From assembly GCA_027007005.1 (NCBI GenBank), contig JALTFO010000017.1, positions 1 through 34,305 on the forward strand: DNA of 34,305 bases. Direction: 5' to 3'. The stretch comes from Candidatus Bipolaricaulota bacterium (GTDB taxonomy: Bacteria; Bipolaricaulota; Bipolaricaulia; UBA7950; UBA9294). This document shows positions 15,722-24,191 of this stretch, piece by piece. Position 1 is the first letter of the stretch, and each line of letters begins with the position of its first letter. Both the position numbers and the translations under genes were made by a program. The notes under the pieces are model-generated. The model saw nothing but the letters and a program-made list of their open reading frames with translations, was not told the origin of the DNA and searched no databases.

Positions 15722-15775
15722 TTATCTGCCTCCCCTCATCATGGAAACTGTTTTACCCGATACAACACACCAAGG

Positions 15776-16936
15776 TCAAGTGGTTCGCTCATCCGGAGAC
15801 GACACCCAACGATGCAGGATAGATGCCACCTCAGGCCGCGTGAACTCTGGTGGAATCGGTTCTCCTTCTGCGAGCATCTCTCGTACTTTGGTCCCGGAGA
15901 GGAAGACATGATCCTCACTTCCGTGCGGACAGGTCTTACTTGTTGCCATTTGGCCGCATTTCTTACAGTAGAAGGCATGCTCAAATTTGAGTGGTGCTAT
16001 CCCGATCTCATCCTGAGTGAAGCGATCGAAGATCTCCTGCGCCTCATATGTGCCGTAATAGTTCCCAACGCCAGCGTGATCGCGGCCGATGATGATGTGT
16101 GTGCACCCATAGTTCTTACGACAGATGGCGTGAAAGATCGCCTCGCGCGGCCCGGCGTAGCGCATCGGAGCGGGAAAGGTTGCCAACATCACGCGATCGG
16201 CAGGAAAGTAGTTGTCGATCTCTGCGCGGTAGCACTCCATCCTGACTGAGGCCGGGATGTCTCCCTCCTTTGTCTTGCCGATGAGTGGGTTGATAAACAG
16301 TCCGTCAACCATTTCCAGGGCGCATTTCTGCAGGTATTCGTGCGCGCGATGGATCGGGTTTCTCGTCTGGAAGGCGACGATCGTCTTCCATCCACGCTCT
16401 TCAAAGGCCCGACGTGTCTGCTGTGGATCGAGGTGATACCCGGCGGCGGTGCTTACGGGAACGCGCTTGATGAGGCGAATCTGCCCTCCGATGAGCGTTA
16501 TTCGTTCAGAGTACATCTGCGCTACCCCAGGGTGAGCATCATCGGTCGTTCCGTACACCACCTGAGCCTCTTGCTTGCGGTCGCGAGTGAATACATCGCT
16601 TATGTCTATCGCTCCGTACACAATGCCGTCTTTCCCCTTCAGAGCGATAGTGGTGCCTACCTGCAACGCCTGCGTTTTCTCCATTGGCAAGACAATCGGG
16701 ATTGGCCAAACGGTCCCATCAGGAAGGCGCATCGAGTCGAGCACGCTGTTGTAGCACTCCTCGTCCATGAAACCCGTCAGTGGGCTGTACAGGCCGCTTG
16801 CGATGTTATCAAGCTCAGAAAGGTGGAATGAGTCGAGCTCCATCGTTGGGAGTATCTTGGCTTGCTCTTGGAAGTCCGCCAGCTCTTCGCCTGTCAAGAT
16901 GCGGTCGACAAGTTTGCTGCCGTGTGGAGCGATCAC
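15776..16936 (-). CDS. sat: Sulfate adenylyltransferase (ATP sulfurylase)
   Basis: The 386-residue homo-oligomeric type enzyme forms adenosine 5'-phosphosulfate (APS) and PPi from ATP and sulfate. Signatures: [11 protein letters not shown] (190-200, sulfate/ATP site), [12 protein letters not shown] (284-295), and LSGTKVRE near 347-353. The C-terminal Cys324, Cys327 and Cys336 with nearby His form the zinc-binding motif seen in this family. No fused APS kinase domain is present; the kinase is the neighbouring cysC. The start codon overlaps the cysC stop (ATGA). No APS reductase or dissimilatory sulfite reductase gene lies in the window, so the pair most likely makes PAPS for assimilation or sulfation. 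Confidence 0.96.
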   Translation of the reverse strand: MIAPHGSKLVDRILTGEELADFQEQAKILPTMELDSFHLSELDNIASGLYSPLTGFMDEECYNSVLDSMRLPDGTVWPIPIVLPMEKTQALQVGTTIALKGKDGIVYGAIDISDVFTRDRKQEAQVVYGTTDDAHPGVAQMYSERITLIGGQIRLIKRVPVSTAAGYHLDPQQTRRAFEERGWKTIVAFQTRNPIHRAHEYLQKCALEMVDGLFINPLIGKTKEGDIPASVRMECYRAEIDNYFPADRVMLATFPAPMRYAGPREAIFHAICRKNYGCTHIIIGRDHAGVGNYYGTYEAQEIFDRFTQDEIGIAPLKFEHAFYCKKCGQMATSKTCPHGSEDHVFLSGTKVREMLAEGEPIPPEFTRPEVASILHRWVSSPDERTT

Positions 16937-17514
16937 ATTCCCTCCGCTACTGATACCCGCGATGATAAGAGACCTTCGCTCACTGCTGGGATCAAGCCAC
17001 TCTCTTCCAAGAATGTCAGGATCTTTCCTGTCGACTCCTCGACCGTCTCTTGATCGGTATGCACAATGATCTCCGAATTCTCTGGAGGCTCGTAGGGATC
17101 ATCGATCCCCGTGAAGCCAGTGATCTCGCCGGCAAGGGCCTTCTTGTACAGCCCCTTGGGATCACGCTCGATCAGCACGTCAAGCGGACACTCTACGTAT
17201 ACCTCGATAAAGTTTCGACAGCGCGCACGCGCAGTTGCTCGCGCCTCACGATACGGGGAGATGAACGCACACGTTGTTGGGACACCATTCCTGCTGAGCA
17301 GTTCAGCGACGAAGGTCACCCGGTGAATGTTCTCGTTTCGGTCCTCTTTGGAGAAGCCAAGATCACGGGTCAGATCCTGCCGCACGACATCGCCGTCCAG
17401 CCGCTGTACGTACCGCATTCCGCGAGAACGCAGCTCGCGCTCAACCTCTTTGGCAAGCGTCGTCTTCCCCGATCCAGACAGGCCAGTTAACCAAATTACA
17501 AACCCTTCTTGCAT
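16933..17514 (-). CDS. cysC: Adenylylsulfate (APS) kinase
   Basis: The 193-residue kinase phosphorylates APS to PAPS. It shows the P-loop GLSGSGKTT (11-19), [26 protein letters not shown] (APS-binding region) and FISPYREAR, with the [27 protein letters not shown] lid segment. The C-terminus has about 15 extra residues beyond the usual end. GAAGGAG lies about 8 bases before the ATG. It is the first gene of a minus-strand unit cysC-sat-wzz-like; no convincing promoter was found in the upstream 100 bases. Confidence 0.95.
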   Translation of the reverse strand: MQEGFVIWLTGLSGSGKTTLAKEVERELRSRGMRYVQRLDGDVVRQDLTRDLGFSKEDRNENIHRVTFVAELLSRNGVPTTCAFISPYREARATARARCRNFIEVYVECPLDVLIERDPKGLYKKALAGEITGFTGIDDPYEPPENSEIIVHTDQETVEESTGKILTFLEESGLIPAVSEGLLSSRVSVAEGM

Positions 17515-17927
17515 AGTCTAGCTCCTTCTTCGGCGTTCAAAGTTCCACGCTTAAGATCTTACATCCAGATTCTGCGTTCTGCATTGAGCATATATCGTAT
17601 GACTCCATGAATGATAAAGCTTGCCCGGCTCACCTGCTTACGCAATATTCGACTCCACCAGCAAACGCAGCATTGATAATTGCTCTAAGGGAAGCTGCAG
17701 CAGGATTGACAGCCCCACTCAAGCCGGTGAATCAAGGGATCACCGATGAAGATGCACACCTCCGAGAAGAACCCTACCATATCTTGGCACCAGGGTAAGC
17801 TCTACACAACAAGAGCTTATGCACGCCTTTGCGTCGCGAAAAGTGCCTCCCTCTTGCGGGCCACAACCTTGGCACACTGAAAGAACAGAAATACTGTAAT
17901 AGCAGAGGACCGTTTTCTCACTTGTGT
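17515..17927. other. Gene-free stretch between cysC and a methyltransferase
   Basis: The 5' end of cysC and the 3' end of the minus-strand methyltransferase flank this 413-base region. It contains an 8-bp inverted repeat TAAGCTCT (17796-17803) / AGAGCTTA (17812-17819) with no T-run on either side. A 63-codon frame at 17607-17798 has no SD and no recognisable motif. I see no convincing gene here. Confidence 0.5.
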
Positions 17928-18716
17928 CTAGGGTTGTTTCCTCGCTCGCACAATGAGAAAGAAGGGGAATACTCTCGCGTCTTGCAGGTTTGGGTGCTGT
18001 AGCACTACCTCATCGCTCGGTCTTGGTTCAGCAAAACGTTCGATGGTGAACCCGGTATCGAGGAGGAGGTTCAACCACTCACTGAGGGTGCGCGTGAATC
18101 TCGCCACCTTGAACTTCCTTACCTGCTCCTGCTTTTCTAAGGGCAGCGTGCCGAACGTCCACTCTTCCACTTCTCCATCCAGCTTCTGAAAATATCCACT
18201 GATCTCAAATGCATAAGCGTTACCTTCCTCATCGCGCAGCTTCTTCCTATGGGGAGTGTCAAAACAGGGATGTGAGATTGAAAACTGGAAGAACCCGCCC
18301 GGCTTGAGTACACGATGTGCTTCCGAGATAGCGCGGCTTGCATCTGGCATGTCCATCAGGCTCATGAACGCGGTAGCGAAATTGAACGTCTCTGCAGGAT
18401 ACGGAAGATGAAGCGCGTCGGCCACGCGGTAGGAGATCCACAGCGTCTCCTCTTCCTCCTTTGCACGCGCGTGTTCGATGAACCGCTCTGAGATATCGAT
18501 CCCGGTCATCCTTGCTCCGCGACGCGCAAGGAGGCGAGTGTTGTGTCCCTCGCCGCAGCCGATGTCGAGCCCTTCCAGGTTGTTGATGTCAGAGAGAACT
18601 TCAAGGAACGTGGGCGTATTGAACGTATCGCGGCAGACGTCGTAGCCAGCTCGGCTCAGTTGCGTCCAAGTATCCGCGTTGTCATTCCACATCCTCCCTG
18701 CTTGCACACTGTCCAT
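17928..18716 (-). CDS. Class I SAM-dependent methyltransferase
   Basis: A 262-residue Rossmann-fold methyltransferase. Motif I is LDIGCGEG (50-57), followed by GIDISERFIEHAR (motif II), RVADALHLPYPAETFNFATAFMSLMDM (motifs III-IV) and HRVLKPGGFFQFSISHPCF (post-motif). The core is that of Methyltransf_11/25 (UbiE-like) enzymes; the C-terminal 110 residues, with EWTFGTLPLEKQEQVRKFKVARF, shape an unknown substrate pocket. The start at 18716 is preferred to 18734 because GGAGG (complement of 18721-18725) lies 4 bases upstream. The gene is divergent from csaB. Substrate unknown. Confidence 0.85.
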   Translation of the reverse strand: MDSVQAGRMWNDNADTWTQLSRAGYDVCRDTFNTPTFLEVLSDINNLEGLDIGCGEGHNTRLLARRGARMTGIDISERFIEHARAKEEEETLWISYRVADALHLPYPAETFNFATAFMSLMDMPDASRAISEAHRVLKPGGFFQFSISHPCFDTPHRKKLRDEEGNAYAFEISGYFQKLDGEVEEWTFGTLPLEKQEQVRKFKVARFTRTLSEWLNLLLDTGFTIERFAEPRPSDEVVLQHPNLQDARVFPFFLIVRARKQP

Positions 18717-18774
18717 CTTTCCTCCGTCGCACAAGCATCATTCTAGCAGCATCTATGCAACATGACCAACGCCC

Positions 18775-18804
18775 TTGCGTTTCACGTCGCCCCTCTGGTA
18801 CCGT
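18775..18804 (+). promoter_or_regulatory. Weak promoter candidate for csaB
   Basis: TTGCGT (18775-18780), 18-base spacer, TACCGT (18799-18804). The csaB ATG is only 6 bases beyond the -10 box and has no SD, which would fit a leaderless transcript. The match is weak. Confidence 0.3.
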
Positions 18805-18810
18805 TTTGTC

Positions 18811-20139
18811 ATGAACGAAACGCCGATTGTCATCGCTGGTTACTACGGGTATGGGAACCTCGGTGATGAGGCGATCCGTGTTGCGCTGCGAGAGGAACTT
18901 GCGAAGCATGGCATCGGTGCGCTTTGGCTCACTGCTCGTCCGCAAGCAGCCGATGAGATCGATCGCAAGTCACTTTATCGCGTCTACGCAGCGCTGCGGC
19001 AGGGCCGTGCGCTCGTTCTCGGTGGCGGCGGGTTGCTGCAGAATAGGACAAGCAACCGCTCGCTTTTGTATTACCTTGGGTTGATCGGCCTTGCGCGCAT
19101 GGCGAGGCGGCCTGTCCTCCTAATCGGGCAAGGGATTGGTCCGATCCATGGGCGCTTTGCACGGCATATGACGCGCATTGCACTGAAACGCGCATCATAT
19201 GTTGGTTGCCGTGACCGCGAAAGCGCTAACTTCCTACGCGGAATGGCGCTGGATGCTGTGATCGATGCAGACCTGTTCTTCCTCCTTCCCCCGATTGAAG
19301 CTTCATCGACGCGGTCCTCAGCGGTGCGTAACATAGTCCTCTGCCTGAAAGGGACGAAGAACGAGGGGCTTCTTTGTCGTTCCAGGTTGGTAACTCAAGA
19401 GAAAGGGTCAAGCTTCAAGACGCTCCCAGAGACAAAGAACTGTCTCACCACGAAGGACACGAAGGGGTCAGAGGACGAAACGCTTGATCCTGCTCCTGAG
19501 CTTGGTCACATTGCACAGCCAATTAGGGCATTTGATAGCTCATCGAGTTCCATTCTTCGTGTCCTTCGTGCTCTTCGTGGTGAATTCCCTTTGGTATCCG
19601 TCCCGCGCAAACCGAAATCGGAAATCACTGCCCACCCGAAACGACAAAGAACTGACAAGGCCGAAATGGTCGAGAAGACTGTGTACACGCTCGATGAGGT
19701 CTCACGGATGGTCCAGATCTCAGTCACCGTCCTCCCATTCTTCCCCGCGCAGGATTTGGCCCTTAGCCAGGTGATCGCTGAGCGGGCTAGCATTCGCTGC
19801 CGTATTGTGCAAGCCGATACGATCGACAATACAATGCACGTGCTTGAGGGAGCAGACCTTGTGATCTCATCACGCTTGCACGGGCTAGAGTTCGCGCTGC
19901 GCGCAGGCGCGCCAATGATCGCGGTAAGCGAAGACGCAAAGATTGACGCCTTCGTCGCTGAGGTGGAAGAGAGCTGTGAATTGCGCATCCCATGTGCCCG
20001 TTTCCCATCCTCGAAGCAGGTGATGCAGGCCATCAACTCACCGCCATCGCCTGAGGTTTTGTATGCCGCATATCGCGCCATGCACACGCGGGCGATAGAG
20101 GGATTCTCACGCTTTGTCGCAGCACTGGAGAGACTATGA
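18811..20139 (+). CDS. csaB: Polysaccharide pyruvyl transferase CsaB with a large in-frame insertion
   Basis: CsaB transfers pyruvate from PEP to cell-wall-linked polysaccharide, creating the anchor for SLH-domain surface proteins. Seen here: GYYGYGNLGDEA (10-21), VLGGGGLLQN, RPVLLIGQGIGP, VGCRDRESANFL and DADLFFLLPP in the N-terminal half; LPFFPAQDLALSQ and GADLVISSRLHGLEFALRAGAPMIAVSED in the C-terminal half. Residues about 181-285 do not belong to the family. They are Lys/Ser/Arg-rich and encoded by a palindromic repeat insertion described separately. Without it the protein would be about 337 residues, the usual CsaB length. The frame is intact across the insertion. The stop overlaps the rsmH start (ATGA). 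Whether the enzyme is still active is unknown. Confidence 0.85.
   Translation: MNETPIVIAGYYGYGNLGDEAIRVALREELAKHGIGALWLTARPQAADEIDRKSLYRVYAALRQGRALVLGGGGLLQNRTSNRSLLYYLGLIGLARMARRPVLLIGQGIGPIHGRFARHMTRIALKRASYVGCRDRESANFLRGMALDAVIDADLFFLLPPIEASSTRSSAVRNIVLCLKGTKNEGLLCRSRLVTQEKGSSFKTLPETKNCLTTKDTKGSEDETLDPAPELGHIAQPIRAFDSSSSSILRVLRALRGEFPLVSVPRKPKSEITAHPKRQRTDKAEMVEKTVYTLDEVSRMVQISVTVLPFFPAQDLALSQVIAERASIRCRIVQADTIDNTMHVLEGADLVISSRLHGLEFALRAGAPMIAVSEDAKIDAFVAEVEESCELRIPCARFPSSKQVMQAINSPPSPEVLYAAYRAMHTRAIEGFSRFVAALERL
19351..19665 (+). repeat. Palindromic repeat element inserted in frame within csaB
   Basis: About 315 bases (105 codons, no stop in the csaB frame) interrupt csaB between a beta strand (VLCLK) and the next helix (DEVSRMVQ). 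Inner arms: TCACCACGAAGGACACGAAG (19445-19464) and the reverse-complementary block 19553-19583, built from ACGAAG-type heptads. Outer arms: TTCTTTGTCGTT (19370-19381) and AACGACAAAGAA (19640-19651). The ACCACGAAGGACACGAAG heptad repeat is familiar from intergenic regions of many environmental genomes, where it yields LTTKDTKG / FFVSFVLFVVN-like spurious peptides, both visible here. Boundaries are estimated from where family similarity stops and resumes. Confidence 0.7.
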
Positions 20140-21101
20140 GCATGGAAGGAACAGATTATCAAGCTATCCACCGGCCGGTGCTCATGCACGAGGTCGTGAA
20201 GTTGCTGTCTTTGTGGCCAGGCGCAGTGATCGTTGATGGGACCATCGGCATCGGTGGGCACAGCGAGACGCTCCTTTCGGCATACCCGACGATTGAAGTG
20301 ATCGGCATCGACCGCGACGAAGACGCTCTTTCAATCGCCAAAGAGCGGCTTTCTTCGTTTGGTGATCGAGTCCGCCTTATTCACGGGAACTACCGCGATT
20401 GCGTCGAGATCTTGGGCGAGCTTGGAGTGGAGAGGATCGATGGCTTCCTCCTCGACCTTGGTCTGTCGTCGCTCCAGCTAGATCGACCCGAGCGCGGGTT
20501 CAGCTTTCGCGCAAGTGGTCCCCTCGACATGCGCATGGATCCTACGCGCGGAGTGAGCGCCGCCGAACTGGTCAATACTTCATCAGAAGAAGAACTCTCT
20601 GGCATCATCTCTCGCTACGGTGAAGAGCGATTTGCACACCGTATTGCCAAAGCCATAGTAACAGCGCGCGCGCAAGGGGAGATTAAGACAACGGATGAGC
20701 TCGCGAAGATCGTCTACGGCGCGATCCCTCGTAAGCTCCACCCACCGCGCATCCATCCGGCGACGCGAACTTTTCAGGCGCTGCGCATCGCGGTAAACGA
20801 TGAGCTCGATAATCTAAAAGCAGGGCTGGAAGCCGCCTTCTCCGTTCTCGCGCCAGGAGGGGTGATGGCGATGATCAGCTTCCACTCTCTGGAGGATCGC
20901 ATCGTTAAGGGGTTCTTCCGCTACAAGGCCCTCTCCTGCATCTGTCCACCGGATCTCCCAGTCTGCATGTGCGACAAGAAGGTGGAGATGGAGGTGCTGA
21001 CAAAGCACCCGATCACCCCCGCGCAAGAGGAGCTCGCGATAAACCCTCGGTCGCGCAGCGCAAAGCTACGAGCAGCGAGAAAGCTTGAAGTGCCCAACTA
21101 G
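20136..21101 (+). CDS. rsmH: 16S rRNA (cytosine1402-N4)-methyltransferase
   Basis: A 321-residue RsmH (MraW), which methylates C1402 in the ribosomal P site. Family hallmarks are HRPVLMHEVVKLL at the start, VDGTIGIGGHSE (motif I), FLLDLGLSSLQLDRPERGFSFRASGPLDMRMD, HPATRTFQALRIAVNDEL and ISFHSLEDRIVKGFFR. Its length is normal. It opens the division/cell-wall block rsmH-ftsL-ftsI, but mraZ, which usually precedes it, is replaced by csaB. GGAGAG lies upstream of the ATG at 20136; an in-frame ATG at 20142 is the alternative. Confidence 0.96.
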   Translation: MSMEGTDYQAIHRPVLMHEVVKLLSLWPGAVIVDGTIGIGGHSETLLSAYPTIEVIGIDRDEDALSIAKERLSSFGDRVRLIHGNYRDCVEILGELGVERIDGFLLDLGLSSLQLDRPERGFSFRASGPLDMRMDPTRGVSAAELVNTSSEEELSGIISRYGEERFAHRIAKAIVTARAQGEIKTTDELAKIVYGAIPRKLHPPRIHPATRTFQALRIAVNDELDNLKAGLEAAFSVLAPGGVMAMISFHSLEDRIVKGFFRYKALSCICPPDLPVCMCDKKVEMEVLTKHPITPAQEELAINPRSRSAKLRAARKLEVPN

Positions 21102-21339
21102 TAATTCCTGTTGCAGCGTTTGTGATTCGGCCCCTTCTTGATGTCCATCGATCCCTCCACTCCTTATCACTCTGGTGTCATCGTGCGCGTTCGCAAAGCG
21201 AGCAAAGAAACCACGACAGAACACCCAATTAGCTTACCTGTTGCGACATCCGATGAACATGTGAACGGAAAGGTAATCTAGTTCGCGTCCTTCGTCGACA
21301 AATGTCCCGATGGTAGACCGCGCTTTCCCTTAACTTGGG

Positions 21340-21708
21340 GTGAAGATGGAACGCCAGAGAGAAACGACGATCAGTTATCCGCTGCCTCGACCGTACAGTC
21401 AGTCACGCACGCGTGCGGCCACCTGGCCTCGCGCGACACTGGCCGTGGTATGTGGTGCCGTGATCATCGCTGCGGCCTGCTTCCTCTATGTCTGGCAGGG
21501 GACAAGGATCCTTGCCCTCACCGCGCAGCGCGAGAGCATGAAGCAAACCATTACATCTATCCAGGAGGTGAACAACTGGCTTGACTTCCAGATTGGGCAG
21601 GCGTTCTCGCTAGAGCGTGTCTCGCGGATCGCGCGTGAACAGCTCCACATGATCGAGCCAACCAACGTGCGCTATGTACACATCAATCCCTCCAAAACAG
21701 AGAAGTGA
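21340..21708 (+). CDS. ftsL: FtsL-like bitopic division protein
   Basis: A 122-residue small membrane protein: a basic cytoplasmic N-terminus of about 30 residues, one transmembrane segment (about 33-52, LAVVCGAVIIAAACFLYVW), then a leucine-zipper-like coiled coil (ILALTAQRESMKQTITSIQEVNNWLDF) and the short end RVSRIAREQLHMIEPTNVRYV. FtsL proteins diverge strongly in sequence; the call rests on topology plus position between rsmH and ftsI. The GTG start could be replaced by the ATG two codons on. It overlaps ftsI by 35 bases. The 238 bases between rsmH and this gene show no clear gene. Confidence 0.78.
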   Translation: MKMERQRETTISYPLPRPYSQSRTRAATWPRATLAVVCGAVIIAAACFLYVWQGTRILALTAQRESMKQTITSIQEVNNWLDFQIGQAFSLERVSRIAREQLHMIEPTNVRYVHINPSKTEK

Positions 21709-23482
21709 GAAACTCCCAAACCGTACCTGGATTGTCGTTGCGCTCCTGGTGATCGGCGGGATGGTTGTGGTTGGCCGCCTCGTGCAGTTGCAGATTGTCC
21801 AACATGATCACTGGCTGACGGTGGCAGATGCAATTCAAGAACAAACCGTCGACCTTTTGCCACGGAGAGGAACGATCTACGACCGCAACGGCGTTGCGCT
21901 AGCCTATGACATCAAGGCAACAGCGATCGCTATCGACAGCTTCGACATGACAAACCCAGAGGCAATCTGCCAGATCCTCTCAGATGAGCTACACCGTCCG
22001 ATGAGCGAGATAAAGAAACTCGTCTACCGCCCGCGGTACTTCACATGGATCAACCGCAGCGTGGACCTGGAGACCGCAAAGGAGATCAGAAAACGTGCGG
22101 CGGAGGCCAACGCAAACGGATTGATCTTCATCGACACCTGGAAGCGCTGCTATCCGCAAGGCGATCTGGCGTCGAACATCATCGGTTTTGTCGGTACTGA
22201 CGGGCACGGCCTGGAGGGAATCGAGCTTGCCTATGACAGTGAGCTGGCCGGTGCAAGCGCACAAGTGCATGTTGTGAAGGGGGCCGACGGACGCACTTAT
22301 CACACAGAGACGATCCAGGAGGGGAAGCCGGGCGATGACGTCCATCTGACGATAGATTCAGACCTGCAGTTTATGTGCGAACAGGAGATCGATGGCGGCG
22401 TGAGCCGCTACAAGGCCAACATGGGATTTATTGTGCTCATGGATCCGAACACCGGTGAAGTCCTCGCGATGGCGCAGGATCGCCGCTACAACCTGAACCA
22501 GTTCTGGAAATCGACCCCAGCACAAAGGAAAAACCTGGCGACCGGTTTCATGTTCGAGCCTGGGTCGACATTCAAGGCCTTTGGCGGCCTCGCTGCGCTC
22601 GACTGTGGCGCCGTGAAACCGAGCGACACCTTCAACGGCAACGATGGGATTAACATTGCGGGGCACGTGATCCACAACTCTGACCACGAGTCGTTCGGCA
22701 CTGTCACCTTTGCTAAGACAATCAAGGACTCGATCAACACAGCGATGATCCGCGTTGCGCAGCGGCTGGGCGAGGACCGCTTGTACAACTTCCTCGTCGA
22801 TCTCGGCTTCGGCAAGATCACAGGGATCGAGCTGCCGGGTGAAGTGAACGGCATACTGCGCAATGTGAGCAAGTGGTCGAAGCTCGCCCTCGCCTCGACC
22901 GCGATTGGACAATCCGTTGGTGTAACCGGGATTCAGCTAGTGCGAGCGATGGCGGCGGTGGCAAATGGGGGGAAGGTCCTCGCCCCGCATATCGTCAAGC
23001 AGGTCGGTGATGAGGCAACTGAGATACCGAAAGTTCTACGCACTGTAGCGGCACCAGCGAGCGCAGCGACCATGCGCACTCTGATGCGCGCGGTCGTGAC
23101 GAAGGATGGGACCGCTCCATTGGCCGATCTGCCAGGGTTCGAGGTCGCCGGAAAGACCGGGACCGCTCAGAAGGCTGTTCCGGGAAAGGGATACGTTGAT
23201 GGGAAGTATACGTCCCTCTTCTCCGGATTCTTCCCGGCAGACTCACCGAAATACCTCGGCCTTGTCGTCCTTGACGAAGTGAAGACGACGCCTGTGTTTG
23301 GTGGGTATACAGCGGGAGTCATCTTTCACGATACAGCCTCGCGGCTCGTATTGGCAGAACACGTGGCTCCGGTTGCAAGTGCTGAAGGGCATTTAGTGAT
23401 GTACAGCGCATCGACGCAACCTCCTGTAGACACAAGAGTGTCCAGCATCGCTCCTCCCCCTGCATGGCTGAAACTGCCCTAA
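21674..23482 (+). CDS. ftsI: Penicillin-binding protein 2 / FtsI-type peptidoglycan transpeptidase
   Basis: A 602-residue class B PBP for septal crosslinking. A single transmembrane anchor (about 19-40) is followed by the PBP dimerisation domain (RRGTIYDRNGVALAYD, GTDGHGLEGIELAYD) and the transpeptidase domain. The catalytic motifs are STFK (Ser298, Lys301), SIN (Ser353-Asn355) and KTGT (494-497). No PASTA domain follows, so it is of the FtsI rather than the sporulation SpoVD type. murE, which normally comes next in division clusters, is absent; dcd follows after its own promoter. Confidence 0.93.
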   Translation: MYTSIPPKQRSEKLPNRTWIVVALLVIGGMVVVGRLVQLQIVQHDHWLTVADAIQEQTVDLLPRRGTIYDRNGVALAYDIKATAIAIDSFDMTNPEAICQILSDELHRPMSEIKKLVYRPRYFTWINRSVDLETAKEIRKRAAEANANGLIFIDTWKRCYPQGDLASNIIGFVGTDGHGLEGIELAYDSELAGASAQVHVVKGADGRTYHTETIQEGKPGDDVHLTIDSDLQFMCEQEIDGGVSRYKANMGFIVLMDPNTGEVLAMAQDRRYNLNQFWKSTPAQRKNLATGFMFEPGSTFKAFGGLAALDCGAVKPSDTFNGNDGINIAGHVIHNSDHESFGTVTFAKTIKDSINTAMIRVAQRLGEDRLYNFLVDLGFGKITGIELPGEVNGILRNVSKWSKLALASTAIGQSVGVTGIQLVRAMAAVANGGKVLAPHIVKQVGDEATEIPKVLRTVAAPASAATMRTLMRAVVTKDGTAPLADLPGFEVAGKTGTAQKAVPGKGYVDGKYTSLFSGFFPADSPKYLGLVVLDEVKTTPVFGGYTAGVIFHDTASRLVLAEHVAPVASAEGHLVMYSASTQPPVDTRVSSIAPPPAWLKLP

Positions 23483-23537
23483 CCCGCTCAAGCACCCTTC
23501 TTCTTCATCCTCCTCTTGCCTGAGACAATTCCTTTTC

Positions 23538-23566
23538 TTGTAGACGCGAGCGAAAGACTCTAGTAT
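23538..23566 (+). promoter_or_regulatory. Promoter for dcd-thyX
   Basis: TTGTAG (23538-23543), 17-base spacer, TAGTAT (23561-23566). The leader of about 48 bases contains a hairpin, TTGCCGG / CCGGCCAA, around 23571-23593 ahead of the AAAGGAGG SD. Confidence 0.5.
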
Positions 23567-23620
23567 CAATTTGCCGGTTTGCATGCCGGCCAAATGCTCG
23601 ATGAAACCTAAAGGAGGATC

Positions 23621-24181
23621 ATGAACCTAACCGGGATTCTGAACGATCGAGAGATAAGGGCACTGTGCACGGAAGGAGAGATGATCCGGCCGTTCGTTCC
23701 AGTGCAGGCCGGAAAGCCGTCATACGGGCTTGGCAGTTTTGGCTATGACCTTCGCTTGGGAAGCAAGTTTCTCGTCCCAATCGGGGGGATCAACGCTGTG
23801 CTCGATCCGATCGCCTTTCCACGTGGACACTTCCGGGAAATCAAGGCTACGGACACACTGGAAGTAGCACCTGGCTCTCAGGTTTTGGCTGAATCGGTGG
23901 AGACATTTCACATACCAGACGACGTAACCGGCGTCTGTTGGGGAAAGAGCTCCTACGCACGGTGCGGGCTTCTCGTCAATGTGACCCCGCTCGAGCCGGG
24001 ATGGATCGGCGTTCTGACAATCGAACTGGCTAACCTGTCACCGCTGCCCATCAGACTTCACGTCGGGCAGGGGATCGCACAGGTGGTCTTCTTCCGCGGT
24101 GGAAGGCCGGAGCGCACGTACGCTGAGAAGGAATCCGGCGGCATCTATCAAGACCAGACTGGAGTCACCCTGCCTAAGTGA
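23621..24181 (+). CDS. dcd: dCTP deaminase
   Basis: A 186-residue trimeric dUTPase-fold deaminase that turns dCTP into dUTP, the precursor of dUMP. Seen: GYDLRLGSKF (41-50), WGKSSYARCGLLVNVTPLEPGW (107-128) with the nucleotide-binding Ser/Arg residues, and the catalytic Glu135 in VLTIELANLSPLPI, then VGQGIAQVVFF. Some family members also hydrolyse the product (bifunctional Dcd/Dut); sequence alone does not decide, and no separate dut is in the window. SD AAAGGAGG lies a few bases upstream. thyX starts 10 bases after the stop, so the two genes form a dTMP-supply unit. Confidence 0.93.
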   Translation: MNLTGILNDREIRALCTEGEMIRPFVPVQAGKPSYGLGSFGYDLRLGSKFLVPIGGINAVLDPIAFPRGHFREIKATDTLEVAPGSQVLAESVETFHIPDDVTGVCWGKSSYARCGLLVNVTPLEPGWIGVLTIELANLSPLPIRLHVGQGIAQVVFFRGGRPERTYAEKESGGIYQDQTGVTLPK

Positions 24182-24191
24182 GGCGAAACAC

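Noticed and set aside
15470-16249. A 259-codon plus-strand frame across the Wzz-like gene and sat
   Set aside because: Antisense to two well-supported genes, no motif, no SD.
17607-17798. A 63-codon plus-strand frame between cysC and the methyltransferase
   Set aside because: No SD, no recognisable motif, flanked by non-coding sequence; may be a decayed gene but cannot be supported.
17796-17819. Intrinsic terminator for the minus-strand methyltransferase
   Set aside because: The 8-bp inverted repeat has no T-run on the relevant side and lies more than 100 bases from the stop codon.
19506-20261. A 251-codon minus-strand frame over csaB and the start of rsmH
   Set aside because: Shadow of csaB and its palindromic insert; the insert yields repeat-type spurious peptide on both strands.
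21141-21281. A 46-residue frame between rsmH and ftsL
   Set aside because: ATG with no SD and no family resemblance; length is within chance expectation.
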